A stretch of 30,529 nt of DNA from DATKCJ01 sp035513275 (GTDB taxonomy: Bacteria; Verrucomicrobiota; Verrucomicrobiia; Opitutales; Opitutaceae). Shown here piece by piece: positions 25,499 to 30,529 of this stretch. Location of the stretch: positions 1 through 30,529 of the forward strand of contig DATKCJ010000392.1 of the NCBI GenBank assembly GCA_035513275.1, read 5' to 3'. The notes under the pieces are model-generated. The model ran no database searches and was not told where the DNA came from. It worked only from the letters and a program-made list of their open reading frames with translations. The translations under genes were made by a program, and so were the position numbers. The number at the start of each line of letters is the position of its first letter. Position 1 is the stretch's first letter.

Positions 25499-25885
25499 TT
25501 AATAGCGACGATCGCCACCGCCACGGCGATCTCCGCCGTAACCGCCGCGACCACCACCGCCGCCGCCGCCGCCGCCGCCGAAGCCGCGACCACCGCCGCC
25601 GCCTCCGCCGCCACCGAAGCTGCGACCGCCCTCTTCCTTCGGGCGGGCTTCATTAACCGTCAGGGCGCGACCGCCCATGTCGACGCCGTTCATCTTCTCA
25701 ATGGCGGCCTTCGCCTCTTCGGCGGTGCCCATCGTGACGAACGCGAAACCGCGGGGACGACCCGTCATCTTGTCGATCGCGACATAGACGTCTGTGACTG
25801 AACCGAACTGGCCGAAAGAATCGCGGAGATCGCTCTCGGTCGTATCAAAGGGCAGATTGCCCACGTATAGCTTGCTGTTGCTCAT
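25499..25885 (-). CDS. Glycine-rich RRM RNA-binding protein
   Basis: The 128-residue protein has one RNA recognition motif (residues 4-82) with RNP2 KLYVGNLPF (5-13) and RNP1 RGFAFVTM (45-52), then a Gly/Arg/Tyr tail (86-128) made of GGGGG and RGG-like runs. This is the standard form of bacterial glycine-rich RRM proteins (Rbp of cyanobacteria and relatives), which bind single-stranded RNA and are often cold-induced. The tail is encoded by GC-rich repeated codons, so length variation between strains is likely. It is transcribed on its own, with its own terminator, and precedes a DEAD-box helicase. Confidence 0.95.
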   Translation of the reverse strand: MSNSKLYVGNLPFDTTESDLRDSFGQFGSVTDVYVAIDKMTGRPRGFAFVTMGTAEEAKAAIEKMNGVDMGGRALTVNEARPKEEGGRSFGGGGGGGGGRGFGGGGGGGGGGRGGYGGDRRGGGDRRY

Positions 25886-26316
25886 GTGATGAATTCGTCG
25901 ATGCCCGTCTACTGCCAGTCTGTTCCCGACTATCGGGTTTCAAATCATCACTTGAAGCACTAACCTCACCTGACGATTCACCAGTTCCTGTCACTTAACG
26001 TTCTCTAACGAACGGCCCTCAGGAAGGGGGGATCAGACGGGGAACGCAATCCCATTCTCGGCCGGGGTGTCTTCGCTGGCCTGGAGGCCCGCTTCTCGTC
26101 ACAGGTAAACATGTTCGAGAGGTGGGAGCCCACTTTCGGGCAATCGGTTCGGGGTGGCTGCATCTTCCAGCCCGCGGGCTCATCAGAGGAAGACGTTCCC
26201 ATGTAGGTTGCGCGCTTGCCGCGCAACTCAGGGCAATCGTGTCGCGATTCTGCTGGCCAGCAGAACGCCAACTACATCCGGCACATCGATCCTTTCGATT
26301 CGCCCGCCCGTAGTGC
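25886..26316. other. Non-coding stretch upstream of the RRM gene
   Basis: No convincing gene is seen in these 431 bases. They contain the likely long leader of the RRM gene with a small hairpin, cccga/tcggg (25925-25937), a palindrome agcccgcgggct near 26169-26180 nested in a tcttcc/ggaaga pair, and palindromic element copy 2 (26203-26275). The minus-strand frame at 26005-26271 runs through the palindromic element and is probably not a gene. Confidence 0.6.
26203..26275. repeat. REP/BIME-like inverted pair, copy 2
   Basis: GTAG (26203-26206) is followed by gttgcgcg/cgcgcaac (26207-26214, 26220-26227), identical to copy 1. The second hairpin ttctgctgg/ccagcagaa (26248-26265) differs from copy 1 by a compensated change next to its tip. 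CTAC (26272-26275) closes the element. The two copies are about 80% alike over roughly 75 bases and 10.5 kb apart. It lies 41 bases beyond the purM stop. Confidence 0.8.
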
Positions 26317-27417
26317 TCACCGCACCTGCAGCGACTCGCCGCCGAACGTGATCCCGAGCCCCGGCACGACGACGGCCTTCCGCGCGCCCTCCTTGCGAAC
26401 TTTGCCCGCGATCCACGCATCGTAGCCTGTCTCGCGCGCGGCCGCGACGACCGCATCCGCGATTGCGGGGGCCACGTAGACCGCGAAGCCAACACCCATG
26501 TTGAACGTCGCGTAGGCCTCCGTCCTCTCGATCGGCCCGGCCTCCATCAGGAAGTCGAACAGCACGCCTGGCGGTCGCGTCTCGGTGACCTCGTAGACAA
26601 ACGGCTCCTCGAGCCTCATGAGCTTGCGCCAGCCGTGGCCGGTCACGTGCACCGCGTAGTCGAGCGCGAGCCCCCGCTTCTGGCATTCGCGCACGAACTT
26701 CACGTAGACGACCGACGGCGCAAGCAGCGCCTCGCCATAGGTGCGCCCGTCGGCGAGACGCGCGGAATATTTCTGCGGGTGCCTCTCGGCAATGTGGCGG
26801 CAAAGCGTGAGCCCGTTTGTGTGCACTCCCGCCGACGCGAGGAAGACGATCGTGTCGCCGTCCTTCACTCTGCCGGTGATCCGGTTCGACTTTGGCCGCA
26901 CGCAGCCAACCGCGGAGCCTGCCAATGCGATCGAGGTCGGCACGACGACGTCGCGCAGCGCCGGCGTTTCTCCGCCGCCCCACACAGCGCCCGCCGCACG
27001 GCAACCCTCGGCGAAGCCATCCACGAGATTGCCCGCACGCTCCGTGTCGGCAAACCACTGCGAGTCGCCGACCGCGGCATGCATCGCCACCGAGACTGGC
27101 AGCGCGCCGCACGTGATGAGGTCGTTCACGATCGTCGCAACCGTGTCGATGCCGATTTCGCGGTAGAAGCAGCGGCCGCCAGCCGCGCGAACCGCATCGG
27201 CCACGAGGCACTTCGTGCCGAGACCTTCCTCGACGTGAGCGAGGTAGTGATCGTCGGCCTCGACGAGATAGGCGCTTTCGCCGCGCACATGCGCCGGCTC
27301 GGTGTAGCCGTGAAGCGCAAGCGCTCCAGCAGTGGTGCCGGCCGCACGCTGGCACGCCCGCTTGAAGGCATCGAGCTGCCCATAATCGACGCCGGAGGAT
27401 TCGTAGTTCAGGGACAA
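26317..27417 (-). CDS. purM: Phosphoribosylformylglycinamidine cyclo-ligase (AIR synthase)
   Basis: PurM closes the imidazole ring in purine synthesis, turning FGAM into AIR with ATP. The 366 residues show the GLGTK motif (65-69), IDTVATIVNDLITCGA (90-105; family VAMxVNDLxxxGA), GGGETPAL (147-154) and SAGVHTNGL (195-203), with NMGVGF near the C-terminus. One loop reads HVTGHGWRKLMR where the common form has HITGGG, so this is a divergent branch. No ATG is available: the frame is closed by TAG six codons upstream, and TTG at 27417 gives the expected opening LNYESSGVDYGQLD. It follows purF in the direction of transcription with a 212-base gap filled by low-complexity DNA. Confidence 0.88.
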   Translation of the reverse strand: MSLNYESSGVDYGQLDAFKRACQRAAGTTAGALALHGYTEPAHVRGESAYLVEADDHYLAHVEEGLGTKCLVADAVRAAGGRCFYREIGIDTVATIVNDLITCGALPVSVAMHAAVGDSQWFADTERAGNLVDGFAEGCRAAGAVWGGGETPALRDVVVPTSIALAGSAVGCVRPKSNRITGRVKDGDTIVFLASAGVHTNGLTLCRHIAERHPQKYSARLADGRTYGEALLAPSVVYVKFVRECQKRGLALDYAVHVTGHGWRKLMRLEEPFVYEVTETRPPGVLFDFLMEAGPIERTEAYATFNMGVGFAVYVAPAIADAVVAAARETGYDAWIAGKVRKEGARKAVVVPGLGITFGGESLQVR

Positions 27418-27420
27418 GAT

Positions 27421-27626
27421 AGGGTCTTGGGTCTAGGTTCTGGGATCTTGGGATCGGAGAGACACGAATTCCACGAATGAACACGAAGCGCTATGTTCTG
27501 CTCTGCTCTCTCCGTTTCCTTCTGTGGAATTCTTATCAGTGCTCATCTGTGCAATCTGTGGTCGAAAAGTCCGGGTCCGTGGTCCTGTGGTCTGTGGTCT
27601 CTCGTCTCTTAGTCCCGCAGTCTCTG
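27421..27626. repeat. Degenerate low-complexity repeat track between purF and purM
   Basis: Four runs of degenerate short repeats follow each other: variants of tcttggga (27421-27455), cacgaat/cacgaatga/acacgaa (27462-27487), catctgtg/aatctgtgg (27520-27566) and tgtggtc/gtccgtggtc (27570-27626). None encodes a plausible protein. Composition is T/G/C-rich on the plus strand and unlike the surrounding genes. It occupies nearly the whole gap between the two purine genes. Confidence 0.75.
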
Positions 27627-27629
27627 CCT

Positions 27630-29540
27630 TCAGTAACTCCGCCCTTCCGTCTTCTCGTAATAATTGATGTAGGACTGGTTCACGACGCGGTAGCCGCCGG
27701 GGGTCGGATAGTCGCCCGTGAAATACCACGCGCCACGATGACCCGGGAGCGCTGCAAACATGTTCTCCACTGTTTGGAAGATGAGCTCGAATTCGCCCTG
27801 CCACGCGATCGACTTCGGACGCACGAGTTCACAGATCTTCGCGGAAACTTCCTCCGGCTTGAACGGCTCGTAGATCGCCTTCACGTGGTTTACCTCGCTG
27901 CCCTTCCCCAGTTCGACCGCCTTGATGCAGTTGCGGTAGGTGTCCTCGAGCAGCTCGTTCTTGCCGCGTTCCTTGATCAGCGCGACCGCAGCCTCGAACG
28001 CGATGAACTTGCCGAGCTCGGACATGTCGATGCCGTAGCAATCGGGGAAGCGGATCTGCGGTGCTGTGGAGACGATGACAATCTTGCGCGGGTTGAGCCG
28101 CGAGAGCATCCGCAGGATTGAGCGACGCAGAGTCGTGCCACGCACGATCGAGTCGTCGACGCACACAAGCGCGTCGTCGGGGCCGACGGTGCCGTAGCTG
28201 ACGTCGTAGACGTGCGACGCGAGCTGGTTGCGCGTGCGTTCCTGTCCGATGAACGTGCGCAGCTTCAGATCCTTCACAGCGACCTTCTCGGCGCGCGGCC
28301 AGTTGCGAAGGATCAACTCGTCGAGCAGCCCGTCCGTGAGCCGGCCCTCGGCAGCCGCGCCGAGGATCGCCGTCTTCACCTCGCCGCGACGGCGCACACG
28401 GAGTGCGTCCATGAGCCCGTAGTAGGCGACTTCGGAAGTGTTTGGAATAAAGCCGAAGACCGCGTGGCCGAAATCGTTGTCGACAGCTTCGGCGACCTGG
28501 TCCGCGAGTCTTGCGCCGAGGCGCTTGCGCTCGCGGTAGATATCGGGGTCGTTGCCGCGCGAGAAGTAAATGCGCTCGAACGTGCACGACTGGCGCTCGA
28601 CGGGCGCTCGCACCTCGGCGGTCTCGACCACGCCACTGCCGCGCACCACGACCGCGTGCCCCGGCGGCACCTCTTGCACATCGGAGGCGTCCTTGTCGAA
28701 GACGGTCATGAGCGCGACGCGCTCGCTGCCAAACGCGACGACCTCGTCGTCCTGGAACCAGTAGGCGGGCCGGATGCCCGCCGGATCGCGCAGCACAAAC
28801 GCGTCGCCCGTGCCGACCATCCCGGCGAGCGCGTAGCCGCCGTCCCACCTGACAGCGGCATCGTGGAGGACCTTGCCAATGCTGAGCTGCTGCGCGATTG
28901 CCCCGGCAATTTCGGGGCCGGCAACTGTCTTCTCAACCTCCATCAAGATCTTGTGGTGCTCGCGGTCGAGCTTGATGCCGATCGTCTCGAGCATCGCCTG
29001 AGTGTCGGTGGCGAAGATGGGATGCTGGCCCATCTCGATGAGGCTGGCGTTGAGCTCCTGGGTGTTTGTGAGGTTGAAATTGCCCGCGAGCATCAGGTTG
29101 CGGCCCGGCCACGAGCTGCGGCGGAAGAACGGGTGACACGCGCTGGCATTGTAGCCGCCCGAGGTGCCGTAGCGCAGGTGCCCAAGGAGGACCTCCGCGC
29201 CGTAGTCGAAGTTTTTCTTAACCGTGTCGGCAAATTCGGGGTGCACGATGCCCTTGGCGACGAGCGCGTCGTAGTCGCTGTTGAGCTTGCGGAATATCCG
29301 GTCAAGCGGGTTCGACTTCACGTTGCGCTCGCGGAAGAGGAACGGGTAGCCCGCTGGGATGCCGAGCTTCATGGCGGCGACGCCCGCGCCGTCCTGCCCG
29401 CGGTTGTGCTGCTTCTCCATCATCAGGAAAAGTTTCAACAGGCCCCAGATCGGCGTGCCGTATCGTTCCTGGTAGTAGGCGAGCGGCTTGCGCAGCCGGA
29501 TCAATGCGATGCCACACTCGTGCTTGATTGGGTCGCTCAT
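27630..29540 (-). CDS. purF: Amidophosphoribosyltransferase (long type)
   Basis: PurF makes phosphoribosylamine from PRPP and glutamine, the first committed step of purine synthesis. The 636 residues exceed the usual 470-510 and resemble the long form I associate with Bacteroidetes. Cys9 in HECGIALI is the likely N-terminal nucleophile after removal of an eight-residue propeptide. The glutaminase half has EKQHNRGQDGAG and LGHLRYGTSGGYN; the phosphoribosyl half has DPAGIRPAYW, FERIYFSRGNDPDIY, and the PRPP loop VCVDDSIVRGTT. The extra length is spread over inserts in the glutaminase half and a C-terminal extension (GHRGAWYFTGDYPTPGGYR). Cys residues for an iron-sulfur cluster are not obvious. 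ATG 29540 faces purL across 191 bases. Confidence 0.93.
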   Translation of the reverse strand: MSDPIKHECGIALIRLRKPLAYYQERYGTPIWGLLKLFLMMEKQHNRGQDGAGVAAMKLGIPAGYPFLFRERNVKSNPLDRIFRKLNSDYDALVAKGIVHPEFADTVKKNFDYGAEVLLGHLRYGTSGGYNASACHPFFRRSSWPGRNLMLAGNFNLTNTQELNASLIEMGQHPIFATDTQAMLETIGIKLDREHHKILMEVEKTVAGPEIAGAIAQQLSIGKVLHDAAVRWDGGYALAGMVGTGDAFVLRDPAGIRPAYWFQDDEVVAFGSERVALMTVFDKDASDVQEVPPGHAVVVRGSGVVETAEVRAPVERQSCTFERIYFSRGNDPDIYRERKRLGARLADQVAEAVDNDFGHAVFGFIPNTSEVAYYGLMDALRVRRRGEVKTAILGAAAEGRLTDGLLDELILRNWPRAEKVAVKDLKLRTFIGQERTRNQLASHVYDVSYGTVGPDDALVCVDDSIVRGTTLRRSILRMLSRLNPRKIVIVSTAPQIRFPDCYGIDMSELGKFIAFEAAVALIKERGKNELLEDTYRNCIKAVELGKGSEVNHVKAIYEPFKPEEVSAKICELVRPKSIAWQGEFELIFQTVENMFAALPGHRGAWYFTGDYPTPGGYRVVNQSYINYYEKTEGRSY

Positions 29541-29731
29541 GCGGGCGCTGAGTTGCGGAGCGAGGCTGGGAACGAAGTCGCGTGGATCACGGGAAGTGAA
29601 AGGTGTTCATTCCGGGCAGCGCAGCCCGCGGGTCAACGGCTTTCTCGAAATCGCACCACGCTCCTTGCTTTCGTGACACTGCATTCCTTGACCTGCCGCC
29701 GGGCGTTCCGAAACATCCCGTGTTTCACACC

Positions 29732-30529
29732 ATGTTGACCCTTCGCGGCACGCCTGCACTTTCCCGGTCCCGCCTCCTGAAACTCCGGGCGGATCTGGCC
29801 GCCACCGGGGTCCCGCTCGACGCACTCTCGGCCGCGTATGTGCATGTGGTCGAGCTCTCGGGAGAACTTTCCGCGGGTGAACATGCAATCCTCGGGAAAC
29901 TTCTCACTTACGGCCCGACGCGCGCCGCCGATCCGATCGCTGGGCTCGTGCGAGTCGTCACGCCGCGGCCCGGCACGATTTCGCCGTGGTCATCGAAGGC
30001 GACAGACATCGCGCACATCTGCGGGCTCACTGCCGTGCGGCGCATCGAGCGCGTAATCGAATACACCTTCGCGCTTGCCGAAGGCGCGCCGGCCGGTGCC
30101 GATGCGATCATCGACCGCAAGATCCACGACCGCATGACGCAGGCCGTGCTGCCACACGTCGATGCGTGCGGGGCGCTCTTCGCGCACGGAAAGCCGCGGC
30201 CGATGACGACCATACCTGTGCTCGCGGGCGGACGCTCCTCGCTAGTCGAGGCCGACGTCACACTTGGCCTCGCGCTTGCACCCGACGAGATCGACTACCT
30301 CGTCGAAGCGTTCAAGTCGCTCGGCCGCGATCCGAGCGACGTCGAGCTGATGATGTTTGCGCAGGCAAACTCCGAGCACTGCCGCCACAAGATCTTCAAC
30401 GCCACGTGGGACATCGACGGCCGCAAGCAAGACCGGTCGCTGTTCCAGATGATCAAGAACACGCACGCGCTGCACAGCGAGGGCATCCTCTCCGCCTACA
30501 AGGACAACGCCGCCGTGATCGAGGGCAGC
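29732..30529 (+). CDS. purL: Phosphoribosylformylglycinamidine synthase, N-terminal part
   Basis: The frame from ATG 29732 stays open to the end of the window, giving 266 residues of a protein that is usually about 1300. It is the large single-chain FGAR amidotransferase that converts FGAR to FGAM with glutamine. The match to E. coli PurL is close throughout: LRGTPALS at the start, TPRPGTISPWSSKATDIA (77-94), LGLALAPDEIDYL, and the FAQANSEHCRHKIF motif (209-222), then SLFQMIKNT and LSAYKDNAAVIEGS. It is divergent from purF; the 191-base gap holds a hairpin cgggc/gcccg (29613-29628) and a possible -35 TTGACC at 29688, with no clear -10. No Shine-Dalgarno sequence is visible. Confidence 0.95.
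   Translation, partial: MLTLRGTPALSRSRLLKLRADLAATGVPLDALSAAYVHVVELSGELSAGEHAILGKLLTYGPTRAADPIAGLVRVVTPRPGTISPWSSKATDIAHICGLTAVRRIERVIEYTFALAEGAPAGADAIIDRKIHDRMTQAVLPHVDACGALFAHGKPRPMTTIPVLAGGRSSLVEADVTLGLALAPDEIDYLVEAFKSLGRDPSDVELMMFAQANSEHCRHKIFNATWDIDGRKQDRSLFQMIKNTHALHSEGILSAYKDNAAVIEGS

Noticed and set aside
26005..26271. 88-residue minus-strand frame
   Set aside because: It runs through palindromic element copy 2 and has no recognisable protein character.

Overview
The window is a high-GC bacterial chromosome segment (roughly 65% by eye) with dense coding on both strands. No rRNA, tRNA, CRISPR array, transposase, integrase or phage gene is visible. The gene set suggests a Gram-negative, free-living heterotroph: a YbaY-type lipoprotein, an AsmA-like envelope protein, a periplasmic HtrA protease, an outer-membrane beta-barrel candidate and de novo purine synthesis. 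A GldA/F/G-DUF4340-AsmA block, a long 'Bacteroidetes-like' PurF, an E. coli-type PurL and GTAG/GTGG palindromes between genes fit Verrucomicrobiota (Opitutae-like) best. That assignment is inference from recalled gene neighbourhoods and was not tested.

Layout. 1-822: C-terminal end of a UvrD/HelD-like helicase. 1112-3442: exported protein with an N-terminal beta-sandwich-like part and a very long Ala/Pro/Glu/Val-rich tail, closed by two tandem terminators. 3560-4012: structured non-coding DNA. 4013-4508: two small convergent genes, one a 55-residue zinc-ribbon protein. 4722-7369: pcm, then divergently a NadC-fold protein that has lost its active site, then birA. 7556-15691: five co-directional genes (ABC ATPase, ABC-2 permease, GldG-like, DUF4340, AsmA-like), very likely one envelope operon. 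15863-17347: YbaY-type lipoprotein overlapping an SDR dehydrogenase, then a small membrane protein. 17616-18257: HNH endonuclease on the minus strand. 18567-21007: HtrA/DegQ protease and a beta-barrel candidate. 21076-23467: a long palindrome, an orphan gene of different composition, a terpenoid-cyclase-fold protein and a DUF421 membrane protein. 23475-25885: DEAD-box RNA helicase and glycine-rich RRM protein, both minus strand. 26317-30529: purM and purF on the minus strand with purL diverging from purF.

The most unusual features are: (i) at least six intergenic inverted-pair palindromes that share GTAG/GTGG ends but carry different hairpin stems, resembling REP/BIME elements; (ii) the NadC-like protein in which the recognisable catalytic and substrate-binding residues are replaced while the fold landmarks remain; (iii) a degenerate low-complexity track between purF and purM; (iv) an attC-like palindrome ahead of an atypical orphan gene; and (v) very few Shine-Dalgarno sequences in front of otherwise convincing starts.
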